This document shows, one piece after another, positions 52,249 through 62,885 of a stretch of DNA of 64,000 bases. The stretch spans positions 930,001-994,000 of the forward strand of contig CM056880.1 in NCBI GenBank assembly GCA_029876055.1. Direction: 5' to 3'. The position numbers and the translations under genes are program-made. Position 1 is the first letter of the stretch; each line of letters starts with the position of its first letter. Source of the DNA: Madurella fahalii. Its lineage: Eukaryota > Ascomycota > Sordariomycetes > Sordariales. The notes under the pieces were generated by a model that worked only from the letters and a program-made list of their open reading frames with translations, ran no database searches and was not told the DNA's origin.

Positions 52249-53224
52249 TGCCGACCAGATTATGATGACGCGGCCTGCTCGCCGTCGATTGCATTGGGCT
52301 CTAGCTGTTCTGGCGCCTGCCCCGCGAGCAAGATTGAGGTTGAGGGGGAAAAGACGAAAGTTTTTGTAGGTCGGGAATCGCGCGTTGGTTGATATGAGAT
52401 GATTCAGCACACACCAATCAGACTGCTGCCTGCTATGGCCCTACAAAGCGGCTGTGGCTGACACAGATCCGAGGGAAAATTGGGAATGCGAGGCCCAACG
52501 TTCGAGGGAGACATGCATTATCGGCAATTGCTCGGATATAATCATCGGTTCGATAAAATAATGTTTCTTCAGAGTTGTGTCAGGGTTAGATCACATCAAA
52601 AGTCATTTTCATCTTTGTTGTGACATGAGGTGCTTCTTGGGTGACCCACGGTCAGCGCTGTAGTTCACACAGTTGCGAGATGTGTTCTTCTATCACGCAT
52701 GCAGAAGCTTATCAGAGGCTAACGGAAGTGCACTTGTTGAAATTGAATCCTGAAGAGTCTATCTACGACGGTGAAGAAAGACAACTTGAGTATATATGAG
52801 AACCAGCTAATAGAGCCTATATACTGGGTTCCTGAGTGCTACAAGGAGCGGTAAGCTCCCCAAGTGTACACCTGAGCGCGATCACGCTGCAACAACGTAA
52901 GAAAGACGGTTCTCAAACGCGACGAAGCAGCGTTTTCTCACGTTTTCTTCGCACTACGCCTTATGTCCAGAGCTGATCGATTTGCAGCCCTCATTAACCT
53001 ATTACCTCATGCCCCTACCGTTGGCCCGAATCAGAGTGACACCCACATGCTGGCAGAGTGGATATTCTTGATTCTAAAAGTCGTAAGTTCCTCTCCTACC
53101 GTATATTGGTACACTTTCTAGGCACTCGACCGCTCCGTCGTTCAAGTACCGCCACTCCTGGCCCATCACAGCCATGCCAATTCCGTAATACCAGCCAAGA
53201 GGTAAACACTACAAGCCCACCCCG
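52249..53224. other. Intergenic, promoter side of P450
   Basis: About 1 kb with no supported gene. The part next to 52248 should hold the P450 promoter or its 5' leader. Confidence 0.45.
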
Positions 53225-54456
53225 TTAGAGTATCTCTATACCAACTACAATCCCGGACTGGTCGCTGATCCAAGTCTCCAATGTCGTCCGGGTCAATGGT
53301 TCATTCGCCATAGCTGGGTATTTCCCATCTTGCATCAATTTGACTACACGGTCCGATACGTATTTTACCCCGTTGGCCGATTCGCGTCCCCAAGCTTCCA
53401 CTTAGTTTTGGACTCTATGCCGAGCCGCCCTGCCCTGGCGGCGACATCTTGCGCTTCAAGCACTGGAAATGTCTCGAGAAATCTAGTATAGAAGAACTTA
53501 TCCATACGTTTCCGGCCTTGCACTTTAGCGGAATGGTATCCCCAGGTATTCCCTCTAGCTCTACCCGTAGGTGGTGTCTTTTTGGAACGGTTTCAGCACC
53601 GGGATCGGGGGAGCAGGCTCGTCTTCCCAGACATCTTTCAGATCCACGTTAGGAGCCTTGTGGTAGTCGTGCTCTGGCCGGTCAACGGCTTTCATGTCGC
53701 CTCCAACAATGTGGCTGACGATTCTGGTTGCCGGCCCACTTTCCCTTCAGCAGTGATGAAATCAAGGCCAGCTGGCTGAGCCGATAAGGTCTCCCGTCCC
53801 AGAGTGACTCGAGGTGCGTCGTGCAGAGCTGGACCGCTTCGTTTGCGGAACTCGACCTGCCCGAGTCGAGGGCCAAGTCGACCACGAGAGCCATTTCGGT
53901 AACAAACGGAGCCCGAAAACAGCGTGATATTGGCAACGTCCTTGGGACAAGGAGAAAGTGTGAAGCAACTCGTAGCTTCCCAGAAGGTGCCACGAGCACA
54001 ATTGACTTGCCGGGAATGTGCTTGTTGACGGATTCTGGGGGTACCACGTTGGAGATGACGAAATTTCGCTGCACCCATGGGATGTTCGAGTATGGCTTGC
54101 AGCGATTCGGGACAGACCTCCTGAAGCATCAACACCAGGTGACCTGGTACATCTCCAAACAAACTTCCTATATATGACATGGCTGCGAAACCACGAGCCT
54201 TGGGGCCAAAAGTGAACGCGTCCAGATTCCAAGAGACGACTTTGAAAATGCTCCCGCGCTGCAGTTCCTGGACGTTGCCTGCATGGTTGGCAGGAACCCA
54301 AGCCGATAACTCTCGATCGCAGACATGTGGCAAACAGGTTTGCGGCTTGATTTCTCTTTGCGGAATAGGTGGACGAGGTTTGCGAGCTTGCCAGGCGCAG
54401 TACAGCTGCAGCTCCTGGAATGTGAGGTATCTGGTCGTAAAGAGCCGCTGAGTCAC
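53225..54456 (-). pseudogene. Endonuclease/exonuclease/phosphatase (TDP2-like) gene, decayed
   Basis: From ATG 54456 the product reads KPRPPIPQREIKPQT, then FKVVSWNLDAFTFGPKARGF, HLVLMLQEVCPESLQAILEH (the metal-binding Glu in LQEV). After a one-base shift near 54075 come WVQRNFVISNVVPPES, LCTTHLESLWDGRPYRLSQ; after a shift near 53715, IVGGDMKAVDR, HKAPNVDLKDVWED, IPVLKPFQKDTTYG; after a shift near 53575, NTWGYHSAKVQGRKRMDKFF; and after a last shift near 53385, TLETWISDQSGIVVGIEI to TAA at 53225. Motif order is that of the EEP fold used by tyrosyl-DNA phosphodiesterase 2 and similar fungal proteins. The final catalytic motif, normally SDH, is SDQ here. Four frame shifts plus the lost His mean a pseudogene. 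Confidence 0.8.
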
Positions 54457-55102
54457 TTGACGCCTGAATCGGGTGGTCGTTTGCGGCGGACGGAAAATCA
54501 GGTACGAGAAGTGATAACCCCCTCATTTTGATTTGGCGGTGATCGCGGGGCAACATCGAAAATCCCCAGGGGGGAGAGGGGGTTGTGGTTGAGGAAGCTG
54601 ATAGGTGCTAAATACCCATCTTCGGTTTTACCTCAAACAAGGTAAGGTGGAAGAGTGGAAGGTGTGTAGGAGATGTGGAAAGGTTACGGTTATCCCAGGA
54701 GATTGAAGAGGATCTCCTAGACTAACCAGACGCTCGTATAGAGAAACAAACTGCACCGTGGGAATTAGCGAAGAAAGGCAAACCCTGATGGCTTGTAGAG
54801 ACCGTTTGGTTGTGGAAATACGTGTCAATTGGAGCGTCCCTGCATTTAATATATACAATCAACTCGGCGATTCTCTGGACGATCCAACCCTAGCGACAAG
54901 CGCCTCGCCCTACATGTATCGAGCCCTCGCCAACATGGATTAGCTAAAATCCGGCGGTCACCGCATCAAGTTTTATCCATCTTGCGTAAAACTTCCTTGG
55001 CCTCGTATCCCGATACTCCCTTCGTCCCGGCGGGGCAGGGTCGATGCCCTTCATACTTAAGGAACCACTGCAGCGAGCGACTTGTATGACAACCCCAAGC
55101 CC
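54457..55102. other. Intergenic, nothing recognised
   Basis: About 0.65 kb upstream of the EEP relic and downstream of the feruloyl esterase gene. No ORF with motifs. Confidence 0.45.
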
Positions 55103-56017
55103 TCAAGAGAACTGCGAAAAGAACGCCCAGACCTCGCGGGGCGTCCAGCTATTCGGCCCACCATCACCGCCCGAGTCTTGAGGTAGCGCGACATGGTCTT
55201 CATCAAAGGCGATGAACTGCACTGGATACCCCGGAGTGCAGCCAGAGTAGACCGTCTTAATGTGCTGTCTGCTGTTGCGTCCAGGCTCCGCAGCGTTCTG
55301 GGCCGTGCAGCCGTTGACGCGGACAAAGTTGTCGCGGAGCTGCCTGCCCATGGCAATAGGCAGCACGCCGTCGCGGACCCCGTGTTGGCCATAGTAAGCC
55401 TGTAGAGTTAGAATGGGGCTAACTCGTGTCTAGGGCGGAGGAAGGGGAAGGTTCCATACCACAGGCTGGTTCCCGCCGCTACAGCCGCTCAGCAGCGCGC
55501 CCGAAAGGACGGCGATTCCGCGGAAGACATCCGGCCGCGAGCAAGCAAGCGAGTACGACATGGCGCCGCCGTAGCTGAAGCCAAGCGAGAACACGAGATT
55601 CTCATCGACGCAGAGGCCGTCCTGCACCGTCTTGACGACGGCATCGATGAATGCCACATCCTCGCCGCCTTGGTTTGCCCAGCCTCTGTTCAGCCCGTCC
55701 GGGGCGACAAAGATGGCCGAGTTATTGGCGAGCGCCCGCAGGCCGTAGTATGGCGCCGTGCCGCCGTCCACTGCCATGTAGTCGGCATCGCGCCAGTGTA
55801 AGCCAAAGATCAGCTTATACGGTCGGTTCTGGTCGTATCCATCGGGGAGTCTAATCATATAGCGTCGGGATCTGCCATTGACCGTTATGGTTTTGGAGCC
55901 ACTGGTCAGGGCAGGGGCTTTGCCGCATCCAGCCGTGGCCGCAAAGGTTGACGGAATGGCCAGAAGGAGCGCGAAGATGACGAGGGCTAGTTGCCCGAGG
56001 ACAGGGTGGCGAGCCAT
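55103..56017 (-). CDS. Secreted feruloyl esterase (CE1 type)
   Basis: Two exons, 56017-55460 and 55399-55103, with a 60-base GT-AG intron give 284 residues (NQPV|AYYGQHG). The signal peptide runs to about residue 26 (IPSTFA). Catalytic parts of the alpha/beta hydrolase: nucleophile in GFSYGGAMS (S148), acid in HGVRDGVLP (D196) and His in FDEDHVALP (H255). YKLIFGLHWRDADY and IFVAPDGLNRGW match the feruloyl esterase type C/D and poly-hydroxybutyrate-depolymerase-like branch. These enzymes release ferulic acid from arabinoxylan side chains. The gene lies beside the beta-xylosidase gene on the same strand, with about 950 bases between, which fits a common role in hemicellulose use. The frame is intact. 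Confidence 0.92.
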
Positions 56018-56963
56018 GCTGGCGTGTGTTGGGATGCTGGCAACTTCAGTACGTGGATCTGCGGGACCTACCCTTCGATGCTGGAGAGGGACAGAGACCG
56101 GTCGAGGGAATGGGAACCGTTATATACCCACTTCCACCTGCCGATTAGGACCTGGGAAACGTGGACGGTGGCTGTCCAGGTGAGTAGCGTTGGCAGTTCT
56201 TGATCCCCTATATCTGGCGAGCATTATTACAAGCTTATAATTCCTTTCCAAATGCCGAGTGTATCTGCCGATTCTCTCTCTCTTCATGTCTAGGCGCGCA
56301 ACATAACTTCCACCGAGTACTACCTCGGCTTAGTAGAAAGTCGGACAGGTGATCCGCGCCAGCGTTTTGGGTCAAAACCGCTGGTTCTCAAAGACGTAAA
56401 GGGTATGCGCACGAATCGGGTGAATTGGCGAGCGAACCGAAAGGGATACTACCTTATCCGGAGCTGGGTATCAACCATGCAGTGCCCGAGTTCCGGGGTG
56501 CAGATGCACCAAGTTATTGCCAAAACAGCCCCATAATTAATCCTGTTTATTCTCCGACGTCCTTTTTTGGCAGCGCCGGCTGAAGAGATGCTGTTGATGC
56601 GGGCGTGAGGGCTGGGAAGGCGTTGACTGTGACACACGAACGGAGACGGAGAGAAAGAGGCGCCTTTCTGGCCTGCGCTTGGGAGCCGGATAATATGATT
56701 CTATACTTGGAAAGGTGATTGTCCTTAGTAATGCAAAACAATACTATTAAGACGGAAATGAGTATGTACTATACGTAACCTGTCCTTTTTTTTCTTTCCT
56801 GTTGAGGATCTATTCTGACCCCATTTTTGCTCCTTGTGGGGTTTATGCATTGTGACAGTTGGCTGGATGAACGGGATTGTCACTTGTTCCCTTGATTTTT
56901 GTTCACCAACCCATCATATTCTTTCATGCAGATAGATGGCCGGATCGAGGTGCTCGTCAGACA
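56018..56963. other. Intergenic between esterase and beta-xylosidase
   Basis: About 0.95 kb containing the esterase promoter and the 3' flank of the xylosidase gene. I looked for the XlnR/Xyr1 core GGCTAA/GGCTAG and did not see a clear copy. Confidence 0.5.
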
Positions 56964-59307
56964 TCAGCTTGGAGGGCTAGGCCATTCATCCAGCACAACG
57001 GCCTCGCCTTCCAGTGTGAATTCCATGGTCGTCTGCGTCGGCTCATCAAGCAGAAGCGTGTACGTGCCGGGATACAACACCGTGTTTCCGCGCTCGTCAT
57101 GGCGCGCGAGGTTGCCCAACGTCCATTTCAACCGCGCCGTTGCCTTCTTCCCAGGCTGGAGGTCGCGTAGCCGCGTGTAAGATACCAGCGTCTTGAGAGG
57201 ATACGGTTTAGGCCCGAGCTTGCTAGACACAAAGGCCAAAGCAACGTAGTCGGATGTGCGATTGCCCGTATTGGAGACGCGCACCGGAAGCGGCGAGAGG
57301 GCGCAGGTATCTGGGTATGTGTCGCGGCAGTTGTTAAGGAGGTCCTTGATGCGGAACTTACGCTGGAAAGGGGTGCCAAATTCAGTCTTGAACGTTGTAT
57401 AGTGGAGGCCAAAGCCAAATGGTTTGATGGGTGTCGGATACCACCTGTACGTACGGCCGGGATGTGCCCCGGACGGCCTCAGATTCATATCCGTCATTGG
57501 CACCTGGTCGACGTAGTTGGCTGGGTACTGCGTGACAGGGAGGCGTCCGGCCGGGCTCTTAATTCCGCTAATAAGCTGCATCACGGCCGTGCCGCCGTCC
57601 TGACCCGGCCAGTTGGCCCACAAAATTGCGTTCACCTGCTTCAGCTCCAGAAGTGGCGTGTCATCGATCTGGTCGCCGAGTTGTATTACGACCAGGGGCT
57701 TTCCGAGCTCGCCGAGCGCCCTGATGAGTTTCAGCTGTGCCGATGGCCAGTCGATCGACATCCGGTCCTTGGTTTCTCCTGCTGCCGAGGTGTCTAACCC
57801 ACCGAAATACAGGACGTAATCAGCGTCTTGCGCAGCCTCGAGCGCTCCGGCGGTCCACGAGTCCGCTTCTGAGTCACCCTGCAAAACCGGACCCGACGCA
57901 GTCTTGACGTCCCAACCCATCTGTCGAGCGGCGAACGCTGGCGAGTGCAGAAACGCCGCCGTCCCACTATAACCCCCAGATAGTTTGTCAGGAGCGTCAG
58001 CCCAGAAGCCAATCATAGCCACTCTAGGAGGGCGCTTCTTATCTACCGATAGTGGAAGTGTGCCGTCGTTCTTCAGCAAAACGATGCCGTCGACCGCCAC
58101 CTGCAATGCCAGTTGTTGTGACTTGGGCTTGTTAACGTCAGACCAGCCCAACGCTGCATGCACCGACTCGACGCCGTCAAAGTATCCCGCCCAGACGAGG
58201 CCTTGGTACAGCCGACGTAGGGCTCTGTCAACAGTGGGCCACTTCAGAAGGCCTTGAGCCGACGCTCCTGGAATGTCCGAGGACGAGGTGTACTCGCAGC
58301 TCGTGTCCATACCAGCCTCGAAGCACATAGCCGTTCCGGCCGCGTTTGTCGGGGCGTAGTGATGGTTAGCCGACACGTCCAGAACAGCTTCGCAGTCACT
58401 AGTAATGTAATTGTCGTGCTCGGTCCAGTTCCAGTGGTCACGAAGAATGGTCTGAAGGAGATAAGAATTCGCGCAGGACGGCACGCCGTTGACCGCGTTG
58501 TAGGCGCACATGATGGACCCTACCCGGGAGTCCCGCGCACACTGCTGGAAGGGCGCTAGGTAATACTCGGCTAGATCTTGGGGCGTGATCTTTGCGTTGA
58601 AGTCGTGTCTAGTGGTGCCATTCCAGTCCTCAAAATCGTTGCCCGCGTAGTGTTTGCAAGTGGATACGACGCGCCGTTGCGGTCCCGGGCCCTCAAGGCC
58701 GCGGATCATGGAGGCCGCATACCGCTTCACACGCAAGATATCCTCCCCTGGCGTTTCAGAACCTCGGCCCCAACGAGGGTCCTTAAACGGATTGACGTTG
58801 GGTGTCCAGTAGTCGAAGCCCGAGAAGCCAGCGTTACCGAACGCGCGCCCTTCGATACCAATGACGGTGCCGATCTTTTCAATGAGTTCATCATCAAAAG
58901 CCGCAGCCATCAAGAGCGGCATGGGGAACGAGGTCGACGAGTTGAATGTCCCATCACCCTCTCTAAATTGAGTCCCCGGCGCGTAGGCGACACCGTGAAG
59001 CGCCTCGCTCCACCAGTTGTAAGCGGGTAGGCCAATACGCGGTGCCCCTTTTGCGTTGCTAGGAAATAGTTTAGATGCTATGTTGTTCCGAGGGCAACGA
59101 TTCTCGCACATACCTGACCAGGTTCTGCAGTTTCTCCTCGTTGGTCATGGCTGCGACGAGGGCCGCTGCTCGCTGGGCGGGTGAGACTGTGCTGTTACAC
59201 ACTTGGTTTTGGGCCAAGAGTCCATTGCGACAGTCCGGGTATGTTTGGAAGGGGAGGTCCAGCGCGTAGACCACGGCACTTAGGCCGCAAAGCCACAAGG
59301 TCTTCAT
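56964..59307 (-). CDS. Secreted GH3 beta-xylosidase
   Basis: Two exons, 59307-59114 and 59058-56964, join exactly to 762 residues (QNLVS|NAKGAPRIG). The signal peptide is MKTLWLCGLSAVVYA; DLPFQTYPDC follows. It is a two-domain GH3 enzyme: GLPAYNWWSEALHGVA, TSFPMPLLMAAAFDDELI, FDYWTPNVNPFKDPRWGRGS, TCKHYAGNDFEDWNG, and the nucleophile Asp in YITSDCEAV (about D286), then a C-terminal alpha/beta sandwich (GGLDTSAAGETKDR) and a fibronectin-like tail (VRVSNTGNRTSDYVALAFVS). GFSGFDYW and the TSDC variant match fungal beta-xylosidases (Bxl1/XlnD group), which cut xylose from xylo-oligosaccharides. The gene is divergent from the GH93-like gene with a 1.4-kb spacer. The frame is intact. Confidence 0.94.
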
Positions 59308-60742
59308 GGTGCGGATTATCCGCCCACAGGCGCATCGAAGTGATCTCGAGGACTGGACCGGCGCAAAATGCTCGATGGGAATAAAGAAAATACGGTCCAA
59401 CCCATTGGATACATTAGAGTGACAATAAGTCATATCGACTGTGGGTACTATATATCTACTAACAATCGAGTTGAGTGCAGCGTACAGCACCGTTCACAGG
59501 TGCTGGGGCCGTAAGCGCCGTCATCTTAGTGGTGCGCATCCAGCGCGGAAGCGGTGCAGAATTGGAGCCATCCTTTGGCGCAGCCGATAGCAACGACAGG
59601 TTCTTTTTCCCCAGCGGACGGGAACACTCGCCGACATGCCGGCCAAGTGTCGCTATACACATTAGCGCGCTCGCCGTACTGCGAAAGGCAGTACGACCTT
59701 GGGCAGGTATCGCGCCACGAACTGGACGTTGCTGCATCCGGGCATCCCAACCCCCGAAGTTTGTAACCGACCTCCTTGGCGAGGAGTATCTCCATTACAG
59801 GCGCAGCGCTCCCTGTTGTTACCTATCCGATCTACCAAACTACATAGAGGGCAGGTGACATAGACAGGACAAGTTCCGTCACGCGGTATACCAGCGGAGA
59901 CAAACCAAGACCTTTGCTACTAATCACAGCTAATGTTGAAATGTTCGTGCTCATATCTCGGACAGGGAGTTCTGTCCTGCATTCTTGAGGTTTTGGTAAG
60001 CAGTCATTGGTGCGCCTACGACGGCAGGGGAACTGAGTGAGGTTCAGACCTCACTAGCTTCCCCGGACCGGGAATCCCACCCGACAGTCCGGTTTTCAAA
60101 TGCCGATATCACTTGCCGAACCAATCGGCTTCCATCGCCGTCTTCTCCCGCCCGATCGTCAAATCCGGTCCAAACGCTGGTAAAAGGTGACCGCCACAAC
60201 CATTTTCGACGCGCTATCCTCAACGGCTCCACGGTTCCGGCGCAGATCCGAACTGCCAGGACAGCGCACAATAGCATCCATGTTCGATCTGCGGCAAAGG
60301 TTGGCAGGGGATGGCGATTCCCTTGCCCGTTTCAGCCGGCGGCAGAGGTCGGCTGGCGAACGTGGAGCGAAATCCAGCTGGATATAAACTAACCCTAAGT
60401 TCCTAACGCCGATGTCTATAACCCGCAACGGCAGCTAACCGAGCGGGCCGCCTCATACGAGTACTGGGGAGGCCGTTCGAGAACCAGATAGGCGCGCTTC
60501 ATGAACTCCGAACATGCGTACGGCCCGGCGTTGCTCGCGGGGCTCTGATGCCGCCAATATTATGCAAAACATAGCCCCGAGTGCTCTCCGCATTCCGGTG
60601 CCACCGTATGAGATTGGCTGAGGCCCATGAAGGCATAAAACCAGGGCGAGAAGCGCGCACGTACCTGCGGTAGGTCTGGTAGCCACAAGATTGTCGTCGA
60701 AACGCATCAAATTGTTTCCGTAGGGCCCAAGCGCACCCAGTC
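59308..60742. promoter_or_regulatory. Divergent promoter region of two hemicellulase genes
   Basis: This 1.4-kb spacer separates the starts of the GH3 (minus) and GH93-like (plus) genes and has no credible ORF. It must hold both promoters and may allow joint control. I did not find a convincing GGCTAA-type site by eye. Overlapping frames at 59475-59858 are unsupported. Confidence 0.55.
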
Positions 60743-61958
60743 ATGCGTTCTGGACTCAAAACCATCTTGTGCTTGGCCGTCGCGGCCGGTGCATCCTTGA
60801 CCGCAGCCCGGCCCGCTCCACCCCCTTCTCATACCTTTACGAATCGGACGATATATGATCCGCCCGACGGAGGGCGGGCGTCCTATCCGCGGGTTGCGGA
60901 GCTGCGCGATGGCACTCTTCTGGTGACGGCGAGCATCAGGGGCGGCTCCTTTTCTGACGGCCTCCCGTCGTTTCCGATCTTTGAGAGCAAAGACGGCGGG
61001 CTCAGCTGGAAGTGGGTTTCCAATCTCACCGACCAAGTCAACGGATGGGGCATGAGCGCGCAGCCGGCGCTCCTGGAACTGCGAGAGCCCCTAGGCGGAT
61101 TCCGGCCCGGCACTATCCTGGCGTCGGGAAACAGCTGGAGCTCTAATGGAACGCGGATTGACCTGTACGCCAGCACTGACAAGGCTCGGAGCTGGGAATT
61201 TGTGAGCCATGTCGCGCAGGGCGGACGACCGAATACCACAAACGGCGCGACACCCATCTGGGAGCCGTTCCTTCTGTAATTGACCGCCCTTTACTCAAAA
61301 ACCACCCGCCCATCACTGACCTCCGCACAGCACTTACAATCACGAGCTGATTTGCTACTACTCAGACCAGCGCGATCCCGAGCATGGTCAGAAGCTCGCC
61401 CACCAGCGGTCCAAGGACCTCAAGTCGTGGGGCCCCGTCGTCAACGACGTCAGGTACGACGAATACCTGGCCCGCCCCGGCATGACCGTAGTGGCCAAGG
61501 TTGAGTCCATCAACAAGTGGATCGTCGTGTTCGAGCGCCCTATCGGAAACTCGAGTTCTTACGGATCCAACTACCCCGTCCACTATCGCCTGGCCGACAA
61601 GCCGACCGAGTTCGACTCGGCTGAGAGCATCCCCATCGTTATCGGCGGGACATTCGCGCCCAACGCATCCCCGTACGTCGTCTGGTCGCCCGTCGGCGGG
61701 CCCAACGGCACCATCGTTGTGTCCGACGCCGACCACAGCGAGGTCTACACCAACCGCCGCGGCGGGGACCCGGACGCGTGGGAAATACATCCCACGGGAC
61801 AACCGCCCGCCTACAGCCGTGCGCTGCACGTCTTTGAGAAACATCCGGACAAGCTGGCCGTTATCGGCGGCGCCACGTTTGACGACGGCGGCCCGGACAG
61901 CTTGAGTCTGAGCGTGCTGAGCCTGACAAAGTTGTTGGAGACAAAGCCGCCCGCATAA
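60743..61958 (+). CDS. Secreted GH93-like exo-arabinanase
   Basis: Two exons, 60743-61275 and 61331-61958, join exactly to 386 residues (EPFLL|TYNHELICYYSDQ). The signal peptide ends near TAARPAPP. The protein is a beta-propeller with BNR/Asp-box-like blades (SYPRVAELRDGTLLVTASI, FESKDGGLSWKWVSNL, LYASTDKARSWEFVSHV) and the block YYSDQRDPEHGQKLAHQRSK. This block is typical of GH93 exo-1,5-alpha-L-arabinanases such as Arb93A and Abnx, which release arabinobiose from linear arabinan. WEPFL before the intron may include a catalytic Glu. A distant sialidase-like protein is the alternative. The gene is divergent from the GH3 gene. The frame is intact, with several N-glycosylation sites (NRT, NLT, NGT, NSS). 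Confidence 0.82.
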
Positions 61959-62885
61959 TAGTTCCTACACGGAGATCTCGACCTACTTCGTTAGAACGCA
62001 ACAGCTGCCCCTCTCCTGGAGATTATGTACAGTACATACCAGCCATCCGAATAGCCCTCTCACCTAACGTCGCGGATCATTGGCCTGGACGCCGGCGAGT
62101 GCCTTTGTTACCTAACAGAAACCTACATTTCCCCTCATTCAATCCCTCGGTGTATCAACGTGGCTCAGTCGACACGTGGTGATTGTATCATGCAGATGCC
62201 CAGCTGGGTGTCATCACTGCGTTCCTCGTTGGACATTTGAGTCAAGGCCATCACAGATACCCCTTCCCCCTGCCAGGTAATTCCAGCCAGGACCTTCTTG
62301 GCTACTGGGTTCAAGCACGCGGGGTGCATTAGTAATGCGGTTAAAAGTAAGAAAAAAAAGCTTGGAGCACCTGTTTACACAGGGCAAACTGCCAAATCCG
62401 GGCGAAATGTCTTCCGGACCCCATGCCGAGAGGACGGGTTCTTTGACCCCCGTCATAGCGATCAAGGATGTTACCGAAGATCATACATTCGCATCTTGGA
62501 GAATTCAGCGTGAGCGTACCCTTCCCCGCAACCATGTTGACAGGTTGTGCCACACTTCAACCGCGCCAAGGACCTGCACCGTGATGGGGTGCATACAATT
62601 TTCGTCGGATGTTTGATCGACCCCGACGGCACCAAATGTGGCCTTTTACAGGATTAGACAACAGCACGGACTGCCCCGGCATGGAGATTGGCAATACTGG
62701 CGCAGAATTAGAAAGTTTAAATGCTTTAAACTAGAGTGCCCGCTACCGCTGGTATCCCAAAGTTCATTACCTCAAATCTACCTAATTAACCCCCTTCTGC
62801 CCTCGCCACTCGTGATGCGATTCATACGTCAAACACTCAAGTCTCGACATTTTAATGGCATGCAGCTGACAGCGCCCGGCAAGCA
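61959..62885. other. Intergenic, no supported gene
   Basis: About 0.9 kb. A frame at 62335-62616 contains TEDHTFASWRIQRE but lacks support. The right part should be the promoter of the PTH11-like gene. Confidence 0.45.

Noticed and set aside
59475..59858. 127-codon ORF in the divergent promoter
   Set aside because: No motif, overlapping frames on both strands, and a position between two divergent starts.
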